A stretch of 64,000 nt of DNA from Astropecten irregularis (lineage: Eukaryota; Echinodermata; Asteroidea; Paxillosida; Astropectinidae). Shown here one piece after another: positions 53,167-64,000 of this stretch. Made by a program: the position numbers and the translations under genes. Under the pieces are notes generated by a model. It was not told the origin of the DNA. It saw nothing but the letters and a program-made list of their open reading frames with translations, and did no database searches. The stretch is taken from contig OZ020246.1 of NCBI GenBank assembly GCA_963971285.1, positions 10,771,217-10,835,216 on the forward strand, given 5' to 3'. Each line of letters starts with the position of its first letter. The stretch's first letter is position 1.

Positions 53167-53806
53167 GGCCGTCCATAAAGTACGTACTCACAAAATGCCG
53201 ACTTGTTTTACCCTCTGCCGTATACATTGGTCCCAACCCCCCCTGTACGCATACGCATTCCACATAAGGTTTTTCACTTCTCATGGTACCTTGCTTTAGC
53301 ATCATTAAAATGTCACAGTAATCGGGACCGGTACCGTTATTGGGACGTCGCTTCCAAATTTTGAATGAGTGAATGACTAAAATGTAAATTAGGCTTGCCC
53401 TTCACCGACGTGGATGAGCACTGTATACTCAGTGCTTGTGAGAGCACGTGAGAAAAAATCACATGCTTGCTCAGGTGGGATTCGAACCCACGACATCCTG
53501 CTTATCTATTTCCCGACCAAAATCATCAATATTCATGACTAAAATGTAATTGGTTTTTATACATCCACAGACATATTTTAAATTTTTTTATTTTGTCGAA
53601 TAAGAAAAAAAAAGGAAAAAACAAAACAATCCTGATGCTTTTTTCTCACTTATTTTTCTCTCTTTTCGCGCAATATAATTATGCAAATTTTGTTGGCGTA
53701 CAGTACACATTTGACTGTACCCCCTTCCCCCATACGCATGGCATGCGCATCGGTAACAACCCTCCCCCCCACCCCCCTTCGTGCATACGTACTTTATGAA
53801 AGGCCC
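53167..53806. mobile_element. MITE with GGGCCGTCCATAAAGTACGT ends, carrying a SINE
   Basis: The left end GGCCGTCCATAAAGTACGTA is answered by TACGTACTTTATGAAAGGCC at the right. Further inside, CCCCCTGTACGCATACGCAT at the left is echoed by CCCCCCTTCGTGCATACG at the right. The family E SINE at 53377-53535 is inserted in it. Confidence 0.75.
53377..53535 (-). mobile_element. tRNA-derived SINE, family E, copy 2
   Basis: AATTAGGCTTGCCC, TTCACCGACG and CAGGTGGGATTCGAACCCAC match the copy at 13.8 kb in the same orientation. Confidence 0.75.
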
Positions 53807-53809
53807 GAT

Positions 53810-55950
53810 ATTTGCGCCCCAGAGTGTTTCTGCAGGAATTGATTGAAAACTAGGTTCTCAGTAATTACATATAGCTCTATGTATCTAGCTCACTAGTGTT
53901 GTTATCTTGAGATATTTAAACACAAAATTGTTTTTTTAAATCAGAGTAAATATAATTATTTATTGGAACTGAATCTTGCATAATATCAGTCGTATAACTT
54001 GGTTGACACGTCGCAAACTTATCTTGTCAATTTTGCAAACCATGAAGCCTACAGGTGCTTAAATCTCAACACAAACAAATGGTTGGAATCCATTTTATGA
54101 AGATGCCTATTGAATTTTGAATCCGTATTGTTGAAATTTACGACGTTTGTAAAAACTGGGACAGTAAAAGCAATGTCTCATCTACTATGATTCATTTTGA
54201 GGTCAAAATGGGCAGAATATTCATGAGATTCAGATCAAATTTCAAAATTATCTCACACCAGTGGTCAATAACAAACAATTCATAAATAGTGAACAAAATA
54301 AGTATAATGTGAAACATGCAGTAATTGACGAACAAGGAAACCTGTATTTTTTTTAAACCTCAAATTCTTACAATTTTTCTTCCAAATCTGAGCATCTTTC
54401 AGGCTGGCCAAGAAAACGGCACAAAGATTTATTAGCATAAATTTACTACATATCATTCAGTCATCCTGTTATCAAGCAGTTTACGAAAATTACTCTGATT
54501 AATGCTACTATAAATGGAAAGTATAATGTGAACCCCACAGTGTTATAATTCCTTTTAATATTTGTAATTTCTTTGATTTTACAATGTGTTTGCTTTTCAA
54601 TTTTCTATGGAAAGTGCATTTCTCTTTTTAGATATAATTTACACATTTTTTATAATTCCCTATTGATGGATGCTTTTGTGTGGTATGTAACTCTTAAAGA
54701 TGCACTGACTTTGCTTGGGCAAAATATTGAGAGAAAAATATCTGTAAATTTATATATAATTATTTATTTAATTTGCTTGAATTTGAACAAATTTGAAAAG
54801 GTCATTTATTTTATTACGAATCAAAACAAAAACAAAACCAAACAGAAAAGAAAATTATGTCTGTTCAGCGTGAGATGAAAACCACATTGCTTCTGGTTGG
54901 AAAATTGAAAGATTGGACCAATTTTTAATTGATTTAATTTTGTTTTAAAGGCAACTTTCATTTAATAATCTTTTCCAGATGTTTTGGCAGGATTCTAGAA
55001 CAAATATGCTCGTCAAATTGTCCTCTCTGGTATGAATCAATTTAAATTTGAAAAAAAAAATTTACTGTCAGGTCAACCCAATATCAGGCAGTGCATCTTT
55101 AATCTGGTTAGTCATATCTTTATGTATTGTGGCAAATTATTCTGACCTTAAAATTGAGAATGCTCTTCAAAAAGCAAGGACTGTGTATAGCCATGAAAAG
55201 CATGTAAAGCACATCACTGAAAAATGATAAAATGACTACAGAAACCACAGACAGATTTTGAGATGAATTGGGCAAAAAGATTTAGATGACAGCCAACCCC
55301 CCCCCCCCCCCCCCCCCCTTCAACAAACATGTACTGTAGGGTGTAAACACGTCTCATCATTCCCACATTGAGTCAACTGATAAACACTTAAAACCAATCA
55401 AATGTACCTCTGTTTGGAACATATTGGGCCCTGGAAATGATTTGCTTCTGTTTTTTAATTACGTATGAATTGTTTTATCACTATTGTTTTAAAAATAACC
55501 ACCCAGCAATTGATATTTGTGTATGATATCCGATTTTAAATCTGCTTAATTTGATCAATGCTAGCCTTTGCATCTAGATCTTACCCTAAAGTCTAATGAA
55601 AGTATGTGTAGTAATTACTATTTTTTGATTTATTAATTAAACTTATTTGAAGTACAAGAATGCTCAGTGCCCCATTCACAAGTTTCCAATTCACTCAGTG
55701 TCTCATTTGCATATCATCAAGAAGTCCTATTCCACAAAATATTCCTTTGAAAGATTTTTTTCCGCAATGTATCTTGTTAGCTTTATAGCCGGATAATACG
55801 ACTGTAAATTTAAAATGTAGTCCAGATATCCTAAAGAGATGTATGAAAACAAAATATATCCAAATAAATCTCATTTTGCAGTTTGCACATGATAGATGAA
55901 TGTTGTATTTGTGTATTTACTCCCATTGTTTTACTCTATTGTTTTCTAAA
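53810..55950. other. AT-rich interval without a supported gene
   Basis: No gene or element is recognised. It includes a C-homopolymer tract at about 55297-55318. An AT-rich 101-codon open frame at 54573-54878 is uninformative, with low complexity and no domain. Confidence 0.55.
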
Positions 55951-55954
55951 ATAA

Positions 55955-56165
55955 CTCATTTTCATCACATGAAAAAAGGACTTAGCAATCAGCTCTTGGA
56001 AGGCCTTCCAACCAGCTTGGCTAAGAAGACCCTTATGCTAAAGAAGTCCTCTCTTGTTTGCTAAATAATTCATTTTCATCACATGAAAAAGGGCCTTAGC
56101 AGTTAGCTCTTGGAAGGCCTTCCAACCAGCTTGCCTAAGAAGACCCTTACGCTAAGGAAGTCCTC
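55955..56165 (+). repeat. Two-copy tandem repeat, about 107 bp
   Basis: AATTCATTTTCATCACATGAAAAA-type sequence followed by CAGCTCTTGGAAGGCCTTCC and AAGAAGACCCTTA occurs twice, starting near 55958 and 56066. Each copy holds a TTGGAAGGCCTTCCAA palindrome. Confidence 0.85.
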
Positions 56166-56274
56166 AAGAAAAGTACAGTGCTGTACACTAAATCAATAGA
56201 ATCATAGAGTCTATGCTACAGGTCTTAGTGTTCAACTTACAGCTTTGTCCAAAAATCGGGATCTCTTTTCAGGT

Positions 56275-56865
56275 CTACAACAGCCAGGTCTCCAACAGCC
56301 AGGCCTCCAACAGCCAGGCCTCTAACTAACAGGCTTCTACCTTTCCATGCCCTTAGCACTCAGCCCTCCAACTTCTCAAATTTCAAGGCCTACCACTTGG
56401 AAGCCATGCCACAAACTCCTTACTCCTAGTCCTCCAGCATCAGCCTTGATCCAGCTCTCAAGATCTCACAGGGGTACCCCTAAGAGGTCAACTGTTAGAC
56501 CTCCAACTCTGCAGGTCTCCAACTCTCAGCCTTCCAAGTCCTCAGACCTCCAGCTCACAGCTCTCAAACTGGCCAAAATGGCAAGGGGTACCCCTTGTAG
56601 GCCAACTGACAGACCTCCAACTCCTAAGGTCTCCAACTCTCAGCCCTCCAAGTACCCTGGCCTCCAGGTCTCAGCCCTCAGACTGGCCAAACTGGCAAGG
56701 GGTACCCCTTGGACGCCCAACTCCAGATTTCCAACTCCCCAGGTCTTCAACTCTCAGTCCCCCAAGTCCTCAGACCTCCGGCTCACAGCCCTGAAACTGG
56801 CCAAAATTGGCCAAAATGGCAAGGGGTACCCCTTGCAGATCAACTTGGCTGAAAATTTCTAAGTA
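56275..56865 (+). repeat. Minisatellite, about 115-bp unit, open in one frame
   Basis: AAGGGGTACCCCTTG-type words occur at about 56470, 56585, 56699 and 56821; between them CTCCAACTCTCAGCC and AGCTCACAGCCCTCAAACTG recur. A 171-codon plus-strand frame (56347-56862) stays open through all units, giving Ser/Pro-rich repeats (NSQPSKSSDLQLTALKLAKM). Before it lies a smaller CAACAGCCAGGCCTC repeat (56275-56330). Openness here can follow from unit length and composition, so it is not called a gene. Confidence 0.8.
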
Positions 56866-56904
56866 CAAACAACCTAAACTTTAAATATACGAAAAACCGT
56901 TAAA

Positions 56905-57125
56905 TTTTCAAGAAAGTGCCATGGCTCAGAGGAAAAGGAATAGAGCCCCCATGCAGGAGGTTCTGGGTTCAACCCCTGCTGGTGCTCTTTTTTACTATAA
57001 TATATTTTTTCTTTACCATTAAGGTAAAAAATCCCCGGAGCTCTCGCCGGGCCAGGGATTGATCCCAGGCCACTGGCCTGGCGGTCAGCAAGCTGTACCG
57101 CTGGGCCACGAGCTTCTTCGAAAAA
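56905..57125. repeat. Pair of tRNA-like SINE heads in opposite orientation
   Basis: 56915-56985 (plus): GTGCCATGGCTCAGAGGAAA ... GGGTTCAACCCCTGCTGG. 57040-57115 (minus): read on the plus strand as GGGATTGATCCCAGGCC ... AGCTGTACCGCTGGGCCACG. Each looks like the head of a different tRNA-derived repeat. Neither has a convincing acceptor stem. Confidence 0.6.
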
Positions 57126-57339
57126 ATTTCGTCGGAACTAATATTTAAAGGTTAGATTGCGCAACGTAAAAAAAAAAGCACATAAACCCTGACCTCATTA
57201 TAATAACAATACAGAGCTTGATGATCAAACAAAACCAGGAAAACAATATGCAAATTTTCCTTTTGATTATGCATGTTTATGCTTTATTTTGTACTCGATA
57301 ATTTACATAATTCAAAGCTACCATATGCATGCTGTACTA

Positions 57340-57740
57340 AAATAAACAGCGCCCTCTACAGGTAATTTCTACTAATTAAACTGCAGTACACATTTACACA
57401 TTAATTTCCATTAATTTGCATTAGACATGCTACATGTACCACCTTAATATTCACAAATAGCGCCCTCTACTGGGTTATATATATTCCATTATCTACAAAT
57501 TTGGAGCAAAAATTAATACATATGAGCGCCCTCTGGAAGTAGAGATTCAAACAGTAGAGATTAATAGCCCCCTCTATGATTCAAACAGATTTTTAAAGTT
57601 AATGTTACTAATCAATGCTCAAATGTTCATTAATAGCCCCCTCTATAATGGTATATCTTCAATTTCAAAGAGGCAATAAGGCCAAGTATTTATGTGACTT
57701 GTAGTTTTCTTGTAATAGCGCCCTCTATAGGTAGAGATTT
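57340..57740. repeat. Cluster of GCGCCCTCTA words
   Basis: GCGCCCTCTA or AGCCCCCTCTA occurs at about 57350, 57462, 57527, 57571, 57634 and 57718, irregularly spaced in AT-rich DNA; some are followed by a GTAGAGATT word. The same word occurs at the edges of several transposons in this window. See findings. Confidence 0.7.
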
Positions 57741-58440
57741 AAAGTTTTAACAAGGTGACATGACTAAAAGTAAATATCTAAATAACTTATTCTGCACACA
57801 GGCACCACAAAGTGGTACCATCTAGGGGTGATGTGCCACCCCTTCAAAACACGCTATTATTTTATTTCCAATGGAACCCAAGTACCAACACTCATTTCTG
57901 AAATAATTTATATAAATATATTTATGATAAAGTGGTCAAAGAAAAGCACCCTTTATGGGTAATACAAGAAATGGGAAAATTCATAAAGATAAATGATGGA
58001 TTTGTCTAACTGCAAAAATATTTGGGCCTTAAATTACTATTTCAAGGCAAAGAGAATAAATTTAAAATGTCTACCATGTATGAATCAAACTAGCAAAACC
58101 ATCTGTGAATATACAACCACTTATTATTTATCTTAAATTATAAGAAATAATAATTAACGATTAAATATGCACAATGCTTCTATAAGAAGTTTCTATATAA
58201 AAGAAATAAATTTACAGTCTTTGAAAAATCAAAATCTTTAATATTTACTTTGTAAGTGATTCCTCAAGGAAATACAAAACTTATAATCATTTTGTCATCA
58301 AGGGTAAATTTTACATATAGAAACATTTATTTCATCACAAATTCTAAATTATTTTAATTGTCTGTCTAGATTCATAAACAAAATTTGACTACAACTTACA
58401 AGCAATTAACAACTGTTTTATTTATAAATATAAATAAAAC
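57741..58440. other. AT-rich interval, nothing recognised
   Basis: Low GC with A/T runs. No open frame, tRNA-like fold or repeat end was recognised. Confidence 0.6.
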
Positions 58441-58444
58441 ATTG

Positions 58445-58800
58445 GCATTATTTCCCTTATGCTAGTAATATTGAGTTTACACACTGCTGTCCTGCCATTT
58501 TTTGTAACAAGTGTTACAAAAGAGCAAAGTGGGGATGAAGGAGGGATGCTCTACAAGTAAATATTCATTTATAGACTCTGCCCTCACTACTGAGGGAGGA
58601 GTGAGTCTACATCATTCAGTTTACCTTATGCTAGCAATATTGAGTTTACACACAGCTGTCCTGCCATCTTTTGTAACAAGTGTTACAAAAGAGCAAAGTA
58701 GGGATGAAGGAGGGATGCTCTACAGGTAAATATTCATTCATAGACTCTGCCCTCACTACTGAGGGAGAAATGAGTCTACATCATTCAATTTACCTGTAGA
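58445..58800 (+). repeat. Two-copy tandem repeat, about 168 bp
   Basis: CCTTATGCTAGTAATATTGA (58455) and CCTTATGCTAGCAATATTGA (58623) start two copies running through CAAGTGTTACAAAAGAGCAA, GGAGGGATGCTCTACA and AGACTCTGCCCTCACTACTG. Confidence 0.88.
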
Positions 58801-58849
58801 GTAATACTCCATTTGCACAGAGATCCCTGGACATAAGATTTGAGTCAGA

Positions 58850-61680
58850 TACCCCTCTGACATTGTGAGACCAAATCATCTCATCGGTTGCCCAATGACG
58901 AATGATTGTAACACTGGATCATTTGCTTGTGGTGCAAACAAGTCTACAAGAGTTCCTTAGCTTGCAGCTCTATGGTTGATCAAAAGGAAGAGTGAAGGAA
59001 GCTATTCAGAGCAATACTACTCCATCAGGATGATTCAGACTGGAGAGACCATTCAGCCGTCACAATCTACTCACATAGGAGTTGGGCTTCTGATGATGGT
59101 ATGATCCCATGATGCAAACATCAGTTAGTGCACACAAACAACCAGACCAGGGCCCCCAATGGTGATTGTTGTATGTCACCACTGTGCAGCATCCTTGCAT
59201 CACACTAGAACTGCTCATCTCAAGATGATGCCTGCCCCAAAATGCTGGGTGTTCTTTGGAGACAGCCAACATTTTTGGGTGGCAATCTGCAGGCTGGCAG
59301 GCTGACAGAGATCAGGTAGAGTTCCTCAATGTGCTAATCATAACAGTAACTGTTAGAAAGCACAAATGAGTCACCAGCAGAGAAGGTGGACAAGCCTGGG
59401 TGATGAATCTGGTGCAAACGTGGCTAGCAGAAAAGCAGGTGAAGTTGAATTCAGGCTTCATCCTCAGCCTGCAGAGATCTACCAGATCCACAATGCTGAA
59501 CCATTCCAGCACCAGGGCCACAGTACTGCTGGACGAAAGACGGCTGCATGTTGCTGAAGATTCAACACATGCTCCTTAGATGGAGAGGCCTGACCCATGG
59601 AAGGTGGAAACCTGACAGGGAAGTTAGTGAGACTTCTCAACATCTGTAAGGAACCCAAGGTTAGATATGAGGGGCATGTAACCTTAGAGCCGCCTTCACT
59701 GCCCAGCAAGATTGTCCAATGACCAGCCAGTCCTCATGGATACAAGATTTGAGCATACCCCTCTGACATTGTGAGACCAAAACAGCTCATCATCAGTTGC
59801 CAGCCACCCAATAACAAGTGATTGCAAACAGGTTCACAAGAGTAGCTTAGTTGATCAAAAGGATGAGTGATAAACTAAAGCAACTCTTGGGAGAATACTA
59901 CTCCATCAGGATGATTCAGACTGTGGAGAAAGTATTCAGCTGTCACAATCCACTGGCTTAGGAGGTGTACTACTGACAGTGTGATCCCATGATGGAAACA
60001 TCATTTAGTGCACACAAACAACCAGACCAGGGCCCCCAATGGTGATTGTTGTATGTCACTAATGTGGCATCCTTGTATCACACCAGAACTGCTCATCTCA
60101 AGATGCCTGCCCAAAATTGTTGGTTGTTCTTTGGGCACTGCCAACATTTGGGGGCAATCCGCAGGCCTACTAACCGACAGAGGTCAAGTAGGGGTCCCCC
60201 TTTGCTAGTGATTAATGTGCTGATCATGACAGTGACTGTCAGATAGCACTAATAAGCCACCAGCAGAGAAGGGGGACTAGCCTGGGTGTACCATGGTCAC
60301 TATGTGATGAATCTGGTGCAGACGTGGCTGGCAGAAAAGCAGGTGAAGTAGAATTCAGGCTTCATCCTCAGCCTGCAGAGATCTACCAGATCCACAATGT
60401 TGAACCAGTTGAACACCAGGTCCACAATACTGCTGGACGGAAGACGGCTGCATGTTGCTGAAGATTCAACACATGCTCCTCAGATGGAGAGGCCTGACCC
60501 CTGGAAGGTGGAAACCTGACAAGGAAGTTAGCGAGACTTCTCAACATCTGAAAGGAACCCAAGGTTAGATATGAGGGGCCATGTAACCTTAGAGCCGCCT
60601 TCATTGCCCAGCAAGATTGTCTAATGACCAGCCAGTTCTCATGGATACAAGATTTAATCATACCCCTATGACATTGTGAGACCAAAACAGCTCATCATCA
60701 GTTGCCAGCCACCCAATAACAAGTGATTGCAAACAGGTTCACAAGAGTAGCTTAGTTGATCAAAAGGATGAGTGATAAACTTAAGCAACTCTTGGGAGAA
60801 TACTACTCCATCAGGATGATTCATACTGTGGGGAAAGCATTTTTCTGTCACAATCCACTGGCTTAGGAGGTGGGCTACTGACAGTGTGATCCCATGATGC
60901 AAACATCATTTAGTGCACACAAACAACCAGAACAGGGCCCCCAATGGTGATTGTTGTATATCACTATATGTGCAGCATCCTTGCATCACACCAGAACTGC
61001 CCAAAATTGTTGGGTGTTCTTTGGGCACTGCCAACATTTGGGGGCAATCCGCAGGCCTACTAACTGACAGAGGTCGAGTAGGGGTCCCCCTTTGCTAGTG
61101 AATAATGTGCTGATCATGACAGTCACTGTCAGATAGCACTAATAAGCCACCAGCAGAGAAGGGGGACTAGCCTGGGTGTACCATGGTCACTATGTGATGA
61201 ATCTGGTGCAGACGTGGCTGGCAGAAAAGCAGGTGAAGTAGAATTCAGGCTTCATCCTCAGCCTACAGAGATCTACCAGATCCACAATGCTGAGCCAGTT
61301 CAACACCAGGGCCACAATACTGCTGGAAAAAAGACGGCTGCATGTTGCTGAAGATTCAACACATGCTCCTCAGATGGAGAGGCCTGACCCCTGGAAGGTG
61401 GAAACCTGACAGAAAAGTTAGCTAGACTTCTCAACATCTGAAAGGAACCTAAGGTTAGATATGAGGGGCCATTTAACCTTAGAGCCGCCTTCACTGGCCA
61501 GCAAGATTGTCCCATTGGACCAGCCAGTCCTCATGTCAACTGCCAGATCCGTCAATGTCACACCACATGCTTGTCTTTCACCGAGTTCAAGAAGTCCCAA
61601 AGAATCATTCAAATTCCTCAGTGGGCTCTGACAGACATTGGTGGTCTCCACAGCTGGGGCCAATCTTGAAGTTCATGAGA
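58850..61680. repeat. Satellite-like array, about 0.9-kb unit, three copies
   Basis: The word GTGCACACAAACAACCAGA occurs at 59128, 60008 and 60913 (steps 880 and 905). Each unit also has GATCTACCAGATCCACAATG and GAGGCCTGACCCNTGGAAGG. On the minus strand each unit carries an open frame containing SYLTLGSFQMLRSLANF and EEHVLNLQQHAAVF (59709-59479, 60685-60383, 61515-61300) that ends at a TAG in copies 1 and 2. Conservation is at the DNA level over the whole unit, with no recognisable domain. Diverged fragments flank the array on both sides. Confidence 0.85.
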
Positions 61681-62660
61681 GCGTTACAGCCTTCTAGGTC
61701 ACAATTCACTCGCAGAATTCAATATAAGAGAGGTTTTAGATGCAGGTTTTATGCGAACATGAACGCGAGAATAATTTTGCTCACGGGCATTACGTTGCGT
61801 ACGCGCCTTTGCCTGCCAGCCAGTACTTCATCTGAATGTTGTCCTGAAATGATTGACAAACTAAACGTGCTTACTTGATAAAAGTTAGGATAAAATGTAT
61901 GTAGTAAAAACAAATATATTACGAACATAGGCCTATACATGAACATTTTCCCAAGTTCCTAAATTTAATCATAACATATAAAAACTTTAATGTTTAAACA
62001 CCCAAGCTGGTATTAATCCTAAAGTACTTCGACATGTTAAAAAAATAAAAACCTCGGCATAATTACTTAACAAAGAAACATTTTCAAATTCATCCCTCTC
62101 CTTCATGTCATAATCTAACTATAAACTTAATTATTACCCAAGAGAAAACTGAAAGGTAAAGTACATCCCCAAACTAGACTACCACCATTATGGTTATTAA
62201 TTAAGCCTACACAAATGTCAATGTAAGATAGTTCAAATATTCTTCAAATAACTTGTATAATCAAATACAATTTCATTACATGTTTCCATTTTTGTTAACC
62301 ACCAAAATTCAATGCATTTGTATGTTTTATGGCTACACATCTAGGCCTGAGCAGTCTGTTTTATCATTGTAAAAATCATCTATAAATACATGTATAGAAA
62401 TATTCACTAAACCACATAAATTAGTATAAAACGTAACAATATGAATGACAGCTAAGCCTAATATTTTCATTGCAGCTATAAGAAAAAATATAACTTTAAA
62501 TTTAGTCCTACAAACAGAAGATTTTTCATTTTTAAACAAAATGTTCACTTACCACCCTTCACATTTTTCAAATACATGAGCGACAGCCCAACGCGAGTAA
62601 TTAACTCAATAACCGATGCTGTTTCATAATCACGCGTATTTGTTTCTAACATAACATGCA
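61681..62660. other. AT-rich spacer between arrays
   Basis: No gene, no repeat end and no domain recognised. There are A/T runs and short ACATGTA words. A short CG-bearing segment lies at 61735-61830. Confidence 0.55.
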
Positions 62661-62689
62661 TCTTAACCTCTCTAATGACTATGAATCCA

Positions 62690-64000
62690 CACTGTGACCA
62701 TGTAACGAATCAAGATCAGGCTCCAGGGAAGCTGACGGATGCAGGTTCATGGGAACGGAAAAGCTGGTCTGCAAAACCACCAGCTCTAGCAGTTGAGCGT
62801 GGCTGTGGGAGTTGGACAGAGGGCCATTCACATGGCATGAGACTGTCACCAGCAAAGTCCCTCAATGTCCCAGGCTGTTCCAGAAGAATGGTTTTGGTAC
62901 TTCCACTAATGAAAGACCCAGGAGCAAACAGTCCAAGAGCCTGCTTGACCTCAGTAGGATGAACCAGGAGTGACAGCTTTTGTATAAAGCCATAGTTAGG
63001 GGCAATACAGCCCCAGACTTGTATCCAAGCAACACCCAAAACCTGAGTTTTTAACAGGCAAGGCTTTTGAGACATGTTAGTCCAAGGGAATTCCACACAT
63101 GCCTGCTGGCCAGAGAGATGATGAGGAAATAGAAATCCTCAAAAACCCAGCCTGTGAAACTAGTTCATAGTGTTGGGGAAGTTTTCCAAGGAGTAAACAG
63201 TCCTAGAGCCTGCTTGACCTCAGTAGGATGAACCAGGAGTGACCGCTTTTCTTGTCCTTAGTTTGGGGCAATACAGCCCCAAATACTTGGTGTCAAGAAG
63301 GGTATCCAAGCAACAACCAAAACCTGAGGTTTAGGCAAGGCCCTTGAAACATGCTAGTCCAAGTAAATTTCACACATGCCTGCTGGCTAGAGAGATGATG
63401 AGGAAATAGAAATCCTCAAAAACCCAGTCTGTGAAACTGATGATGATCTTGGGGAAGTTTTCCAAGGAGTTAACAGTCCTAGAGCCTGCTTGACCTCAGT
63501 AGGATGAACCAGGAGTGACCGCTTTTCTTGGCCTTAGTTTGGGGCAATACAGCCCCAAATACTTGGTGTCAAGAAGGGTATCCAAGCAACAACCAAAACC
63601 TGAGGTTTAGGCAAGGCCCTTGAAACATGCTAGTCCAAGTAAATTTCACACATGCCTGCTGGCTAGAGAGATGATGAGGAAATAGAAATCCTCAAAAACC
63701 AAGCCTGTGAAACTAGTTCATAGTGTTGGGGAAGTTTTCCAAGGAGTAAACAGTCCTAGAGCCTGCTTGACCTCAGAAGGATGAACCAGGAGTGACCGCT
63801 TTTCTTGGCCTTAGTTTGGGACAATACAGCCGCAAATACTTGGTGTCAAGAAGGGAATCCAAGCAACACCCAAAACCTGAGGTTTAGGCAAGGCCCTTGA
63901 AACAAGCTAGTCCAAGAAAATTCCACACATGGCTGCTGGCCAGAGAGATGATGAGGAAATAGAAATCCTCAAAAACCCAGTCTGTGAAACTGATGATGAT
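62690..64000. repeat. Tandem array, about 275-bp unit, runs off the window
   Basis: CCTAGAGCCTGCTTGACCTC starts at about 63202, 63478 and 63755, with a diverged start near 62930 (steps 273-277). Units contain GATGAACCAGGAGTGACCGC, GGGGCAATACAGCCCCAAAT and GAGATGATGAGGAAATAGAA. The minus-strand open frame 63096-62716 covers the most diverged unit; it has no recognised domain. Confidence 0.88.

Noticed and set aside
59366..59557. Plus-strand frame in the 0.9-kb array resembling a zinc-binding or LRR protein
   Set aside because: No spaced cysteines or leucine pattern holds up across the three units.

Overview
This is a stretch of animal nuclear DNA: AT-rich, intron-rich, with long introns and a very high load of small DNA transposons (MITEs), tRNA-derived SINEs and satellite-like tandem repeats. 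The gene content (CFDP1, an animal-type lysosomal glucosylceramidase, an AQP11-type aquaporin) and the repeat style (many Harbinger-like MITEs, scattered ACATGTACATGT-type runs) suggest a marine invertebrate, most likely a deuterostome such as an echinoderm or hemichordate. The animal assignment is firm; the phylum is inference.

Three protein-coding genes can be rebuilt exon by exon with canonical GT-AG splice sites. (1) CFDP1/Swc5, plus strand, 6083-24369, seven coding exons, 328 residues, a subunit of the SRCAP-type H2A.Z-depositing remodeller. (2) Lysosomal glucosylceramidase (GBA1 type, glycoside hydrolase family 30), minus strand, 20555-11415, ten coding exons, 523 residues. It lies wholly inside the 12-kb fourth intron of CFDP1, on the opposite strand. 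(3) An AQP11-type unorthodox aquaporin, plus strand, 28742-32761, four coding exons, 261 residues, with an intact second pore box (NPA) but a first box that appears to read N-L-G in place of N-P-C. A weaker multi-exon transcript (40317-43336, plus) would end in a 91-residue unrecognised protein. A possible divergent minus-strand gene starts at 5801, head to head with CFDP1.

Everything else that can be read is repeat-derived. Six MITEs ending in GGGYCRATTTC belong to a Harbinger-like group; two of them sit in sequences whose uninserted version is also present in the window, which shows 3-bp CTG/CAG target duplications. Two decayed copies of a THAP-domain DNA element lie at 15796-16376 and 44302-45061. 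A foldback element with arms of 16-bp repeats is at 35634-36353. Large nested elements occupy 31368-31976 and 36738-38210. A decayed non-LTR retrotransposon end lies in CFDP1 intron 6. At least five tRNA-derived SINE families are present, and one has been amplified into a tandem array (47850-48690).

From 43.3 kb to the right end I found no convincing gene. That half holds satellite-like arrays with periods of about 130, 107, 115, 164, 168, 275 and 890 bp, the last 5 kb being almost entirely 0.9-kb and 275-bp arrays. I saw no rRNA, functional tRNA, CRISPR or prokaryote-like operon.
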